This document shows positions 43,674 through 52,756 of a stretch of 64,000 nucleotides of DNA, in pieces. Source of the DNA: DMER64 sp041654355 (GTDB taxonomy: Bacteria; Bacteroidota; Bacteroidia; Bacteroidales; UBA932); contig JBAZDQ010000009.1 of NCBI GenBank assembly GCA_041654355.1, positions 1-64,000 on the forward strand, read 5' to 3'. Every line of letters starts with the position of its first letter. The stretch's first letter is position 1. The notes under the pieces were generated by a model. The model saw only the letters and a program-made list of their open reading frames with translations. It did not search any database and had not been told where the DNA came from. Made by a program: the position numbers and the translations under genes.

Positions 43674-44942
43674 ATGAAAACACATACCGTTTTTGCCGGA
43701 AAGTTGGCCATTGGAGGCGGAAATCCCGTTTCCGTTCAGACCATGTGCAATACTGACACCCTGGATATTGAAGCCTCTGTAGCTCAATGTGAACGGGTGG
43801 CCCGTGAAGGAGCGCAATTGATACGTCTTACCACCCAGGGCCTTCCACAGGTAAAAGCACTGGCTGTCATAAAAGAGCGTCTTATTTCTAAAGGTATAGA
43901 TGTCCCACTGGTGGCCGATGTACATTTTTCGGCTGCCACTGCCATGGAAGCCGCGCGGGTGGCGGAAAAAGTACGTATCAATCCGGGAAATTTTTCACGC
44001 GACCTTTCCCGGGTTAAGGAATTGCTGATCCAATTGTTTGATATATGTCGGGAAAACAATACGTGTTTGCGCATAGGCGTGAATCACGGGTCCCTGCCAC
44101 CTCACATATTGGAAACGTACGGCAATTCTCCCGAAGGCATGTGCCAGGCCGCCATGGAATACCTGGAATTGTGCCGGGAACTGCAGTTTGACAATGTAGT
44201 GGTCTCACTGAAATCAAGCAATACCCGGGTTATGGTACAGGCTAACCGAATGCTGGCTGCACGCATGAAAGAAGCCCTCATGAGTTATCCGGTCCACCTG
44301 GGCGTTACCGAATCCGGAAGCGGCCGGCAGGGTCGTTTAAAATCCGCTGCAGGAATCATTACATTGTTGAAAGAAGGTATAGGAGATACGTTTCGTGTTT
44401 CCCTGACCGAATCTCCGGAAGAAGAGATCCGTTTTGGTAAATTATTTCTTTCCGTAAAAAAAGAAGACATCCATGTCTCAACCTGGGATGAACTGGTAGT
44501 CAGTGCCTGTCATAAATGGGCTCCCGGTCTTCTGGACGGGACAACAGACTGGAAAACACTGCCCATGCCCTTTGTACAAGCTTCATTCGCCACAGAAGAA
44601 GAACTCAAAGATTTCTGCATGGACCTGTTACAGGCTACCCGTTGTGTGTTTACCAAACCCGAGTACATATCCTGTCCCGGTTGCGGACGCACTAAATTCA
44701 ACCTGGAAGAAACAGTCCGTGCCGTAAAAGAAGCCACAGCCCACCTGAAGGGTTGTACCATTGCCGTTATGGGATGTATAGTCAACGGTCCGGGTGAAAT
44801 GGCTGATGCCCAATATGGTTACGTGGGAGAAGGCAAAGGAAAGATAACCCTATATAAAGGAAAAACCCCCGTTATGCGGGGGATTCCTCAGGAAGAAGCC
44901 GTACAGCGGTTGCTGGAACTCATAGAGTCTCAACAAAAATAA
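43674..44942 (+). CDS. ispG: 4-hydroxy-3-methylbut-2-enyl diphosphate synthase (IspG/GcpE)
   Basis: IspG carries out the reductive ring opening of MEcPP in the non-mevalonate isoprenoid pathway. I start at ATG 43674 (MKTHTVFAGKLAIGG), giving 422 residues. The TIM-barrel half has VSVQTMCNTDT, LVADVHFS, VRINPGN and LGVTESGSGRQGRLKSA. The [4Fe-4S] half has SCPGCGRTKFNLEE, then GCTIAVMGCIVNGPGEMADAQ. From memory, most Bacteroidota IspG proteins carry a large extra domain between the halves and are about 600 residues. Here only about 70 residues link them, so this one is short for its phylum but larger than E. coli IspG. Its last 23 bp overlap the convergent NfeD-type gene. Confidence 0.92.
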   Translation: MKTHTVFAGKLAIGGGNPVSVQTMCNTDTLDIEASVAQCERVAREGAQLIRLTTQGLPQVKALAVIKERLISKGIDVPLVADVHFSAATAMEAARVAEKVRINPGNFSRDLSRVKELLIQLFDICRENNTCLRIGVNHGSLPPHILETYGNSPEGMCQAAMEYLELCRELQFDNVVVSLKSSNTRVMVQANRMLAARMKEALMSYPVHLGVTESGSGRQGRLKSAAGIITLLKEGIGDTFRVSLTESPEEEIRFGKLFLSVKKEDIHVSTWDELVVSACHKWAPGLLDGTTDWKTLPMPFVQASFATEEELKDFCMDLLQATRCVFTKPEYISCPGCGRTKFNLEETVRAVKEATAHLKGCTIAVMGCIVNGPGEMADAQYGYVGEGKGKITLYKGKTPVMRGIPQEEAVQRLLELIESQQK

Positions 44943-46221
44943 CGCCGCCTTCAATACGTACTACCTTCACTTCAGTATTTTTTGTAATGTATCCGACAAC
45001 TGCCCGGGCTTCTATCCATTTGCCGTTTATGGTTACTTTGCCTGCCGGTCTTAGATCGGTAAAGGCAACACCCTCCTGCCCGATTTTTATACCTTCCAGT
45101 ACCGGGACACCCACAAACCCTTCATCGGTTTTCAGGTTTTGTCTCAAGGCAATGTGATTGAACGCCCTGGTAGGGAAAAGCATATGAATGGAATATAACA
45201 GCGTAGACACAGCCGCCAATCCGGACAAAGAAACTACGGCTACGGGAGTTAACATACTTTTCCAGGGAAAAGGACCTTCAAATTCAAAGACCCAGTTATC
45301 TATCATGGAAAACGTGAGTCCCACCCCCACGGCAACTATACCCAGGATACCCAGTACTCCGAACCCCGGGGTGATAAATATCTCTAAAAACAACAAAATC
45401 ACACCCAGTATCAACACAATGGCTTCCCAGTATTGAACCATACCTTCCAGGAACAAAGGGGAAAAATATAAGATGGCACACAACACAGCCAAACCCAGGG
45501 GGAATCCTACACCGGGTGTTTTCAGTTCAAAGAAGACTCCGCCGATGATCCCCATAAGCAACAAGGCCTGCACCAGGGGGAGCAGGAAGAACCCAATCAC
45601 CTTGTCCAGCCAGGTTTCTTTGTACTGATGGATTTCACAATGGGCGTATCCCAACTGCTCTATAACCTCCGTTACGTTTTCCGCCTGTCCCTGGCTGAAA
45701 CCTATTTCCTGTGCTTCCTTTGTAGTAAGGCTGACTATTTTTTCTCCGTTCACCATTTGTTCTGCAAGCGCCGGATCCCTGCCCGTTTCCTCGGCCGTTG
45801 CCCGCATCAGGGAACGCATGTAGGACTGGTATTTCTCGGGCATGGGTTCTCCGTTCTGATTCACAACGGTTGCCGAGCCCACAGTGGACCCCGGGGACAT
45901 ATAAATTGAATCACACGCCAGAGAGATCAAAGCCCCTGCCGAGGCAGCCTGGTGGTCAATAAAAGAAACGGTGGTAAACGGCGCCTCCAGCAATGCTGTC
46001 CGCATCCTGTCCGCCGCATCCAGGGCCCCACCGAATGTATTCAGACGCATCAGGAACACATCTGCCTTTAGCGTTTCGGCCTCTTCAATTGCCTTCTCAA
46101 GTGTTCTGGCCGATTTGGCATGGATCTCGCTGTCAATGGTCAATACGTACACCCGGCACGTATCGGCACCGTGTACCTGCAAAGGTAAAAGGCACAGCAA
46201 CAGGAGAAATAATCGTTTCAT
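44920..46221 (-). CDS. NfeD-family membrane-bound serine protease (ClpP class)
   Basis: This 433-residue protein has a signal peptide (FLLLLCLLPLQVHG) and a ClpP/SppA-like periplasmic protease domain at about 25-210. The Ser nucleophile is in HQAASAGALISLACDSIYMS. Four or so membrane helices follow (about 220-340), then a C-terminal OB-fold NfeD domain with GQEGVAFTDLRPAGKVTING. Full-length NfeD1b proteins are thought to act with stomatin-like partners; none is adjacent here. It lies 7 bp downstream of the C69 dipeptidase gene, so both are probably transcribed together. Confidence 0.88.
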   Translation of the reverse strand: MKRLFLLLLCLLPLQVHGADTCRVYVLTIDSEIHAKSARTLEKAIEEAETLKADVFLMRLNTFGGALDAADRMRTALLEAPFTTVSFIDHQAASAGALISLACDSIYMSPGSTVGSATVVNQNGEPMPEKYQSYMRSLMRATAEETGRDPALAEQMVNGEKIVSLTTKEAQEIGFSQGQAENVTEVIEQLGYAHCEIHQYKETWLDKVIGFFLLPLVQALLLMGIIGGVFFELKTPGVGFPLGLAVLCAILYFSPLFLEGMVQYWEAIVLILGVILLFLEIFITPGFGVLGILGIVAVGVGLTFSMIDNWVFEFEGPFPWKSMLTPVAVVSLSGLAAVSTLLYSIHMLFPTRAFNHIALRQNLKTDEGFVGVPVLEGIKIGQEGVAFTDLRPAGKVTINGKWIEARAVVGYITKNTEVKVVRIEGGVIFVETL

Positions 46222-46228
46222 TTTTGTT

Positions 46229-47899
46229 TTATTTGTTTTCCAGGATACTGCCGTTATCCTTCACAACGGCTTCTTTCCATTTCTGCGTATAGCCTTCGTT
46301 TTTGGGCGAGGCCGGTATACGCGGATCATGGCCGTTATTGGAGAAGGAACCGTCTGCTTCCTGCCGTTTAGTATTTCCGTCTATATATTTGACCATCAGA
46401 TACTTATCAAGTTCAACCCATTTTTTGAATAAGGTTTGTGCCGCGTTTACGGAAAAGTCGGTCAAAAACTCCCGTGCCAATTCAGGATCGCGCCGGTACA
46501 TTTCTATGGCAACCTGGTCTAACTGACGCGTTTTATCCATCATTTCGTATTCCCATTTGTCAACAACGGAGCGAACTTCGGCCCCAACCTGGTTGTAACG
46601 CAGGTATGCAAATTGTGTTACACGGTTCATAATCCAGAATAGAGAAGTATCCGAATATTCCAGCATGCTGCCGTTCCCTTTTTCAATACATTCGGCAACA
46701 CGTCCCGATACACTGTAGATAGGTATTAGGGCAGAGGTACCCGCATCGTCCACTCCAAACCAAAACAAACCGCCCAGGTCACGGGGCATGTCGCTGCGGC
46801 ATTGTCCCACATACCACCATCCTGTTTGCTGAGTGGCAATGGCTCGTTCGTTCAGGTAAGTTTTCCCGTCCACTTCAAAACTCATGGGTCTCCAGCGGTA
46901 AGGAACGACATTCCCGCCGGCCCCTATGTCGCAAGTCATGTCCATAGGAGTGCCTTCGTAATGATCACGCATCATATCGGCAACATCTTTTACAGACAAT
47001 TTGGTGTTGGGTTTCACATACAAAGGCATTCTATTGTCAAGGTCATATCCCATGGCATAGTCCAGGTATTTGTCCATTCCGTCTGCAAACCTGTTGAAAT
47101 AAGCCCATACGCGGGCATCACAAAAACGGGCTGCCCCAAAATCCACCGGAGCATAAACGTCAGAAAAACTAAATTCCTTATCTGTTCCGGAAAAGATCCC
47201 CATTTCCCTGGCATGCGATATTACATCCGGGCTGTAAAGGCAATTATCCGGGTCGTTAAAATCTATAGTGGTTATGCGTGCCTGGTTGGCATGAGCGCTA
47301 ATGTACCCGTCGGGTATGCGTTTTGCCACCCAGACCGCTCCTTTGTTTACATTCTCCCCTTCAACCATGCGGGGTGCTTTGGCCATGATTTCCATGATCC
47401 AGGCTTCGTTGGGGTCGGCTATGGTAAAAGACTCTCCGCTGGAAGCATATCCGTATGTTTGCATCAGATTATCTATCAAAGCAATAGCTTCACGAGCAGT
47501 CTTGCAACGTTGCAGGGCTATATAAATCAAGGAACCGTAATCCATGATCCCGTTTTTGTCCCTGAACTCCCTGCGGCCGCCATAGGTGGTTTCCCCTATG
47601 ATCAACTGGTACTCGTTCATATTTCCGGTAACTGAATAGGTTTCCCTGGCCTGGGGTATTTCACCCATGAACCTTCCGGTATCCCATTCGTATACTTTCA
47701 ACACACTTCCTTCTTCCCACTTAGCAGCAGGCCAGAAGTATAGTTCGCCGTATAACTGGTGTGAATCAGCTGAATAACTAACCATTACGGATCCGTCTTT
47801 TGACGCACCTTTGGTGACTATCAGGTTTGTACACGGCAAAACCGTACCGGCACTCAGGAAAAGAGCAGCAAGGCTCATCACGATTTTTCTGGATTTCAT
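46229..47899 (-). CDS. Secreted dipeptidase, peptidase family C69 (Ntn hydrolase)
   Basis: Starting at ATG 47899 (MKSRKIVM), the 556-residue protein has a signal peptide ending just before CTNLIVTKGASKDGSVMVSY. The exposed N-terminal Cys would be the catalytic nucleophile of the C69 Ntn-hydrolase family. Other typical segments are YQLIIGETTYGGR, YGYASSGESFTIADPNEAWI, SAHANQARITTIDF and GWWYVGQCRSDMP. Such enzymes cleave dipeptides in the periplasm of asaccharolytic and gut Bacteroidales. A start two codons upstream (47905) is also possible. It is divergent from the M16 peptidase gene. Confidence 0.88.
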   Translation of the reverse strand: MKSRKIVMSLAALFLSAGTVLPCTNLIVTKGASKDGSVMVSYSADSHQLYGELYFWPAAKWEEGSVLKVYEWDTGRFMGEIPQARETYSVTGNMNEYQLIIGETTYGGRREFRDKNGIMDYGSLIYIALQRCKTAREAIALIDNLMQTYGYASSGESFTIADPNEAWIMEIMAKAPRMVEGENVNKGAVWVAKRIPDGYISAHANQARITTIDFNDPDNCLYSPDVISHAREMGIFSGTDKEFSFSDVYAPVDFGAARFCDARVWAYFNRFADGMDKYLDYAMGYDLDNRMPLYVKPNTKLSVKDVADMMRDHYEGTPMDMTCDIGAGGNVVPYRWRPMSFEVDGKTYLNERAIATQQTGWWYVGQCRSDMPRDLGGLFWFGVDDAGTSALIPIYSVSGRVAECIEKGNGSMLEYSDTSLFWIMNRVTQFAYLRYNQVGAEVRSVVDKWEYEMMDKTRQLDQVAIEMYRRDPELAREFLTDFSVNAAQTLFKKWVELDKYLMVKYIDGNTKRQEADGSFSNNGHDPRIPASPKNEGYTQKWKEAVVKDNGSILENK

Positions 47900-47966
47900 T
47901 GGCATTAATTTATTTTTTCAAGTTTGTAAAAATACAAAAAAGACAGACACCGCAACGTTTTTTTGT

Positions 47967-47974
47967 TATCTTTG
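47967..47974 (+). promoter_or_regulatory. Candidate -7 element for the M16 peptidase gene
   Basis: TATCTTTG fits TAnnTTTG and ends 32 bp before the ATG at 48007. No clear -33 TTG at 19-20 bases is visible. Confidence 0.55.
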
Positions 47975-48006
47975 TCGATCTTGATTCTTACACAACATTT
48001 GAAACT

Positions 48007-50820
48007 ATGAAGAAATTATTTACCAGTCTGCTTGTCCTATTGATGGCAGGCACGGCCAGTTTCGCACAGATGGCCAATCCAAACGAACCACTGAAGAATG
48101 ACCCGGCGGTACGGATTGGAAAATTGGATAACGGGCTTACGTACTACATCCGGCACAACACCAAACCGGAAAAACGTGCCGAGTTTTACCTTTTCACTAA
48201 CGTAGGAGCCATTCAGGAAAACGAACAGCAGGCAGGCCTTGCCCACTTTCTGGAGCATATGTGCCTGAACGGCACCAAGAACCTTCCCGGAAAAATGCTT
48301 ATCAGCTACCTGGAAAGCATAGGCTGCAGTTTCGGTCGTAACATCAATGCCGGTACCGGTGTGGAGCAAACCATGTATATGTTGAACAACGTTCCCATGT
48401 TGCGGGAAGGTGTTCTGGACACCTGTTTGCTGATCATGCACGATTATGCCGCCTTTGTTACTAACGATTTTGAAGAAATTGAAAAAGAACGCGGCGTGAT
48501 CATCGAAGAATTGCGTACGCGCAGAACAGGACAATGGCGTCTTTTTGAAGCATCTCTTCCTTATTTATATAAAGGATCCAAGTATGCCGAATGCAATCTT
48601 ATAGGAACTGTTGAAGGCCTTTCCACATTTGAGCCTCAAGAACTTGTGAATTTTTATGAAACATGGTACCGTCCGGATCATCAGGCAGTTATTGTTGTAG
48701 GTGACATAGATGTGGACCAGGTGGAAAACAAGCTCATCGCTTTATTTGAGGACGTGCCTGCCCCTGCTACTCCCAGTCCCAAGAAAGTGATCCCAATCCC
48801 CGAAAACGATGAACCTATTATAGGTATAGTCACCGATCCCGAGGCACAGAGCACTTCCATTGATTTCTTGATCAAATCGGAACCCGTTCCCAACGAAATG
48901 CGTCCCCTGGGTATGATCTACATGGTTGACATGTTCAAATACTTCGTTTCCCGGATGATGAACGACCGGTTTGAAGAAATTGCCCAACAACCGGATGCTC
49001 CGTTCCTGGGTGCCAGTATGTCTTTCTCCCCGATTACCACATCTGCGGACGCGACTTATTTTTCTGTTGGCAGCAAGGACGGAGAAAGTGCCAAAGCTTT
49101 TGAGGCCCTGATGATGGAAGTTGAGAAAATGCGTCGTTTTGGATTTACAGATGCAGAACTTGAACGCGCAAAAACCAATTTTATGCGCCGCCTGGAACGT
49201 GCCGCAGAAAATACCGGTGACCGGATGAACAGCGAATTTATCAATGAGATGATCAATAACTACGCTTTAAATGAACCCATCCTGGATCCCGCCTATGAAC
49301 TGGAAGTTGCCAAAGGATACCTGCCTTTCATTCAGCTTGAACAGATCAACCAGATAGGACAACAGGTAATTACTCCCGAAAACAGGGTCGTGGTGCTTTC
49401 AAGTCCGAAACGTGAAGGTTTGGTCATTCCGACTACAGAAGATCTCAAAGGCATTATGGATAAAGTGGAAGGCATGGAACTTCAGGCTTACGAGGAAGAA
49501 GTATCCGATGAGCCTCTTGTTGATGTAGCTGCCATTGTTCCCGGTAAAGTGGTTAAGGAAGAAGCCGGAGCTTTTGAAAGTACCGTATGGACTTTGTCCA
49601 ACGGGATAAAAGTAGTGGTCAAACCGACCGATTACAAAAAAGACGAAGTGTTGTTCAACATGAAGAATGACGGAGGATTCTCCATTCTTTCAGAAGAACT
49701 GCTTCCATCAGTTGAAAGCAACGTGTTTGCATTGTGGACACAAAGCAACGGGGTTGGCAACTTCAGTGCTACGGCACTCAAGAAAAAAACAACCGGTAAG
49801 ATTGCCAGTGTCACTCCTTATATCAGCGATTACAGCCAGGGCATTCGCGGCAGTGCTTCTCCTCAGGATCTGCAAACATTGTTTGAATTGGTTTACGCCA
49901 ATATTGTGACCCCCCGTTTTGAAGCCGGCGAGTTTGAAGCTTCCATGGCACAGTTGAACGCAATTGTACCCAACCTGGAGAAAACACCCAATTTCATGCT
50001 GCAAAAAGAATTGTACAAATCTTTGTATAACGACAATCCCCGCAGCCAGCTCATTTCTTCTGAACTTCTTGCAAAAGTGAATATGGAAAACCTGGAAAAA
50101 GCATACCGTGACTGCTTCAAAAACAGCAACGGAGCTGTAGTGACCATTGTAGGAAATGTAGACCTTCAGGCACTCAAACCTATGGTAGAACTGTACCTGG
50201 GATCTTTGCCTGCAGCAACAGAACCTGCCGGCTGGGTGAAAAACGATAACCGCATTCAGAAAGGAAAGGTAGAAAATCACTTCACAGTAGTCATGGAAAC
50301 CTCAAAGACAAGCATCGTAAATGTCTACTCTGCCGATCAGGATTACACACTGGAAAACCAGGTGTACCTGGATGCTGTAAAATCGAGCCTGGATATGGCT
50401 TACATAAAAAGTCTGCGTGAAGACGAAGGCGGCACATACGGAGCAACCGTACAGGTGATCACTGCTGATCAGCCGGAAGCACACGCTGCCATAATCATAT
50501 TATTCGATACCGATCCCGAAAGACAGGAGCGTATGCGCCAAATCGTAGAAGCCGATGTAACCAACCTGGTTGATAACGGCCCATCGGAAGAATATGTAAA
50601 CAAAACAAAAGAAAACTTCCTGAAAAACCGTCAGGAAAACCTTATCAGGAACAATTTCTGGAACCAGGTGCTTGTGAACTACTATACAGATGATATTGAT
50701 ATCATGACCGATTATGAGCAGATTGTAAAAGACATCACTCCCGGTTCTGTACAAAAATTCCTGAAGAAATTCCTCAAACAAGGCAATTTCATAGACATTT
50801 CTATGAATCCCGCCGAGTAG
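48007..50820 (+). CDS. M16-family zinc metallopeptidase (PqqL/pitrilysin type)
   Basis: I choose ATG 48007 because it gives a clean signal peptide (MKKLFTSLLVLLMAGTASFAQ); the open frame extends to 47827 but without signal features. The 937-residue protein has two M16 halves. The active one carries the inverted zinc motif HFLEH in AGLAHFLEHMCLNGTKNLPG, with the downstream Glu in EKERGVIIEELRTR. The second, inactive half is about 500-930. It is predicted periplasmic or outer-membrane associated and degrades peptides. A likely terminator hairpin lies 24 bp after the stop, and the last 20 bp overlap the opposing methyltransferase gene. Confidence 0.93.
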   Translation: MKKLFTSLLVLLMAGTASFAQMANPNEPLKNDPAVRIGKLDNGLTYYIRHNTKPEKRAEFYLFTNVGAIQENEQQAGLAHFLEHMCLNGTKNLPGKMLISYLESIGCSFGRNINAGTGVEQTMYMLNNVPMLREGVLDTCLLIMHDYAAFVTNDFEEIEKERGVIIEELRTRRTGQWRLFEASLPYLYKGSKYAECNLIGTVEGLSTFEPQELVNFYETWYRPDHQAVIVVGDIDVDQVENKLIALFEDVPAPATPSPKKVIPIPENDEPIIGIVTDPEAQSTSIDFLIKSEPVPNEMRPLGMIYMVDMFKYFVSRMMNDRFEEIAQQPDAPFLGASMSFSPITTSADATYFSVGSKDGESAKAFEALMMEVEKMRRFGFTDAELERAKTNFMRRLERAAENTGDRMNSEFINEMINNYALNEPILDPAYELEVAKGYLPFIQLEQINQIGQQVITPENRVVVLSSPKREGLVIPTTEDLKGIMDKVEGMELQAYEEEVSDEPLVDVAAIVPGKVVKEEAGAFESTVWTLSNGIKVVVKPTDYKKDEVLFNMKNDGGFSILSEELLPSVESNVFALWTQSNGVGNFSATALKKKTTGKIASVTPYISDYSQGIRGSASPQDLQTLFELVYANIVTPRFEAGEFEASMAQLNAIVPNLEKTPNFMLQKELYKSLYNDNPRSQLISSELLAKVNMENLEKAYRDCFKNSNGAVVTIVGNVDLQALKPMVELYLGSLPAATEPAGWVKNDNRIQKGKVENHFTVVMETSKTSIVNVYSADQDYTLENQVYLDAVKSSLDMAYIKSLREDEGGTYGATVQVITADQPEAHAAIIILFDTDPERQERMRQIVEADVTNLVDNGPSEEYVNKTKENFLKNRQENLIRNNFWNQVLVNYYTDDIDIMTDYEQIVKDITPGSVQKFLKKFLKQGNFIDISMNPAE

Positions 50821-51562
50821 TATCCCATAAAATATGGATCCAGACAGGGCTCTTACAGGGCCCTGTTTTGTTTTGCAGGAATTCCAGTCCCTTTGCAAAA
50901 AGACATACAATACGAGCCAGGAAATTCAGGTGCGGTTTTATTAAAGGCAAACCGCAATGAATGCATGGTTCTTCCTGTTCATAGGATCCATAGGGAAATC
51001 CAAACCGTTTGTAAATTGCATATGATAAGCGGTTGGTTTTGTACACTTCGGTACCCGGGTATTCAACCGTCCCGAAAGGCATGTCGTTTAAAAGGGTTTT
51101 CAGAAGGTCTTCATCAAAAGTGTTTACATGTCCCGTTGTCGGATTCATGGTGCCGCAATGGATGCATTTCATGGCATGCACGCGCAGATCCTGTTTGTAA
51201 GGCACCCCAATCAACAAATAACGGCGGGACACCCGCATCAGTTCCCGGCAGGCGGTTCCCAGTTTTTCAGGCGGGATGTGTTCCAGTACTTCCGTACAAA
51301 CCACCAGATCGAATGCACCTTCTTTAAAAGGTAAGGCGGTAATATCTCCCTGCACACAGGTTACCTTGGCGTGGTCAATATGCGGTAGTTTCAGATCCAG
51401 GGCTGTAACGGAAGAATATTTTTCTGCCAGTTTAAGAGTTATAAAACCATCCCGGCATCCTGCTTCCAAAACATCCACAGCATCTGCGGGAAGCATTCGC
51501 ATAAGAGATCCTACCCGCTGTACTTCTGCTTCTTTACGGCGGTATTGTTTTATGTCAAACAT
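50801..51562 (-). CDS. Class I SAM-dependent methyltransferase
   Basis: This 253-residue protein has SAM motif I VLEAGCRDGFITLKLAEKY, motif II TALDLKL, and the post-motifs VQGDITALPFKEGAFDLVVCTE and VLEHIPPEKL, typical of Methyltransf_11. Two CxxCG pairs (KCIHCGTMNPTTGHVNTF and PCIHCGLPL) suggest a zinc-binding insertion as seen in glycan- or lipid-associated methyltransferases. It overlaps the upstream glycosyltransferase gene by 8 bp, so a role in modifying a saccharide is plausible but inferred. Its 3' end overlaps the M16 gene by 20 bp and contains the M16 terminator hairpin on the opposite strand. Confidence 0.82.
   Translation of the reverse strand: MFDIKQYRRKEAEVQRVGSLMRMLPADAVDVLEAGCRDGFITLKLAEKYSSVTALDLKLPHIDHAKVTCVQGDITALPFKEGAFDLVVCTEVLEHIPPEKLGTACRELMRVSRRYLLIGVPYKQDLRVHAMKCIHCGTMNPTTGHVNTFDEDLLKTLLNDMPFGTVEYPGTEVYKTNRLSYAIYKRFGFPYGSYEQEEPCIHCGLPLIKPHLNFLARIVCLFAKGLEFLQNKTGPCKSPVWIHILWDTTRRDS
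50844..50866 (+). terminator. Rho-independent terminator of the M16 peptidase gene
   Basis: The stem ACAGGGC (50844-50850) pairs with GCCCTGT (50860-50866) around a 9-base loop and is followed by TTTGTTTTG. It lies wholly inside the opposite-strand methyltransferase coding sequence. Confidence 0.75.
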
Positions 51563-52694
51563 CTTTGTAATTAATGGAGAGACGCTGGAATAACTGGAAA
51601 TATGGGAAAAAACACCATTTCATGCGCCAGTGCAGGGTGATCATCAGTCGCAATGTTCTGAAGAATCCCAGTGAATTGTCATAACAATATTTCAAAAAAC
51701 GCAAGAGGATTTCATTGGCAAAGAGGTATTGTCTGAAAACCGTTTTTTCCAGGTTCCTGTGATAGAGTTTTTCACACCAGTCCAGTACACTTTTACATTT
51801 TGTCTTTTCCTCCTCGCGCTCCATATGCGCCCCTTTGTCCGTATCAACTCCCGGCACCGTGTCAACACCTATCTCTATATCCATTCCCGGCGCTGAGTCA
51901 ATCCCACTGCCTGTATCCATTCCCGGTGCTGTGTCAACACCCCGGTCTGTATTAATACCGGCTAGCCGCAGGTGACAATCCAATTCTTGTTGAGTAGGTT
52001 CAAAACCCATTATTTGCAACAGGTTACGGTATACTTTAATGGCGTGTGCTTTTTGGGTACCGGAAACATCCTCAGAGATCTGTCCGGGGTTTCTGCGGTA
52101 ATACGTAAGGTACCTTGGAATATGATGAAAATCTCCGGCAAAAACGGCACGGCTCCACAATTCAAAATCGTGCGATCCGGGAAATGTTTCATTATATTGA
52201 AGGTCGTTGTCTGACATAAATGAACGTCGCAGCATAACCGAAGAATGTACAATAGTACAACGAAAAAATGTAGAACACCGGATTTGACCCGGGTACACCG
52301 GAAAACGAACGGCTCGTATACGTTTCCCTGTTTGATCGGTTTCATAAACATAACTTCCCACCCCTGCAGCATTTGGATGTTCATGCATGAATTCTACCTG
52401 CGCTTCCAGTTTTTCGGGTGCCCAAAAATCATCGGCATCAAGCACGGCCAGGTATTCACCCGTAGCTTCTTCCATAGCCCTGTTACGCGAAAAGGCAGCT
52501 CCCCGGCGGGTTTCGTTACGCAGAACAATCAGACGCGGGTCGTTGTAAGATTTAAGGATCTCCGCTGTTCCGTCTGTAGAAGCGTCATCTGTCACAATAA
52601 TCTGGAAATCAGGATAGGTCTGTGCAAAAACACTGTCCAGTGCAGTGGAAACAAAACCCTGCGTGTTATACGCTGCCATGATCACAGAAACCAT
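51555..52694 (-). CDS. Family 2 glycosyltransferase with internal hexapeptide repeat
   Basis: From ATG 52694 (MVSVIMAAYNTQGFVSTALDS) this is a 379-residue GT-A enzyme. The nucleotide-sugar motifs are VTDDASTDGTAEIL and YLAVLDADDFWAPEKLEAQ (DxD), and a later SHDFELWSR fits the catalytic region. It probably adds a sugar to a surface polysaccharide or lipid-linked acceptor, acceptor unknown. Residues about 246-287 are seven consecutive six-residue units of the form G-hydrophobic-D/N-T/S/I-x-x (for example GVDTAP, GMDTGS, GIDSAP, GVDTVP) inserted before a basic C-terminal helix region. It lies downstream of the gapA terminator and is coupled to the methyltransferase by an 8-bp overlap. Confidence 0.83.
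   Translation of the reverse strand: MVSVIMAAYNTQGFVSTALDSVFAQTYPDFQIIVTDDASTDGTAEILKSYNDPRLIVLRNETRRGAAFSRNRAMEEATGEYLAVLDADDFWAPEKLEAQVEFMHEHPNAAGVGSYVYETDQTGKRIRAVRFPVYPGQIRCSTFFRCTIVHSSVMLRRSFMSDNDLQYNETFPGSHDFELWSRAVFAGDFHHIPRYLTYYRRNPGQISEDVSGTQKAHAIKVYRNLLQIMGFEPTQQELDCHLRLAGINTDRGVDTAPGMDTGSGIDSAPGMDIEIGVDTVPGVDTDKGAHMEREEEKTKCKSVLDWCEKLYHRNLEKTVFRQYLFANEILLRFLKYCYDNSLGFFRTLRLMITLHWRMKWCFFPYFQLFQRLSINYKDV
51834..51959 (-). repeat. In-frame 18-bp tandem repeat inside the glycosyltransferase gene
   Basis: Seven degenerate 18-bp units encode GINTDR, GVDTAP, GMDTGS, GIDSAP, GMDIEI, GVDTVP and GVDTDK. An eighth, weaker unit (GAHMER) follows. Unit length is a multiple of three, so copy changes keep the reading frame. 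Confidence 0.85.
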
Positions 52695-52710
52695 GCACAA
52701 ATATATAAAA

Positions 52711-52738
52711 AAAAGGATGACCTACCGGCCATCCTTTT
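52711..52738 (-). terminator. Terminator downstream of gapA
   Basis: On the minus strand AAAAGGATG (52738-52730) pairs with CATCCTTTT (52719-52711), followed by a T-run and TATATAT. The hairpin separates gapA from the glycosyltransferase gene, whose ATG is 17 bp further on. Confidence 0.85.
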
Positions 52739-52756
52739 CTATATCTGTTCAAGCAT

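Noticed and set aside
47827..48006. 60-codon extension of the M16 peptidase
   Set aside because: It overlaps the divergent dipeptidase start and the candidate promoter at 47967-47974. The ATG at 48007 gives a clean signal peptide.
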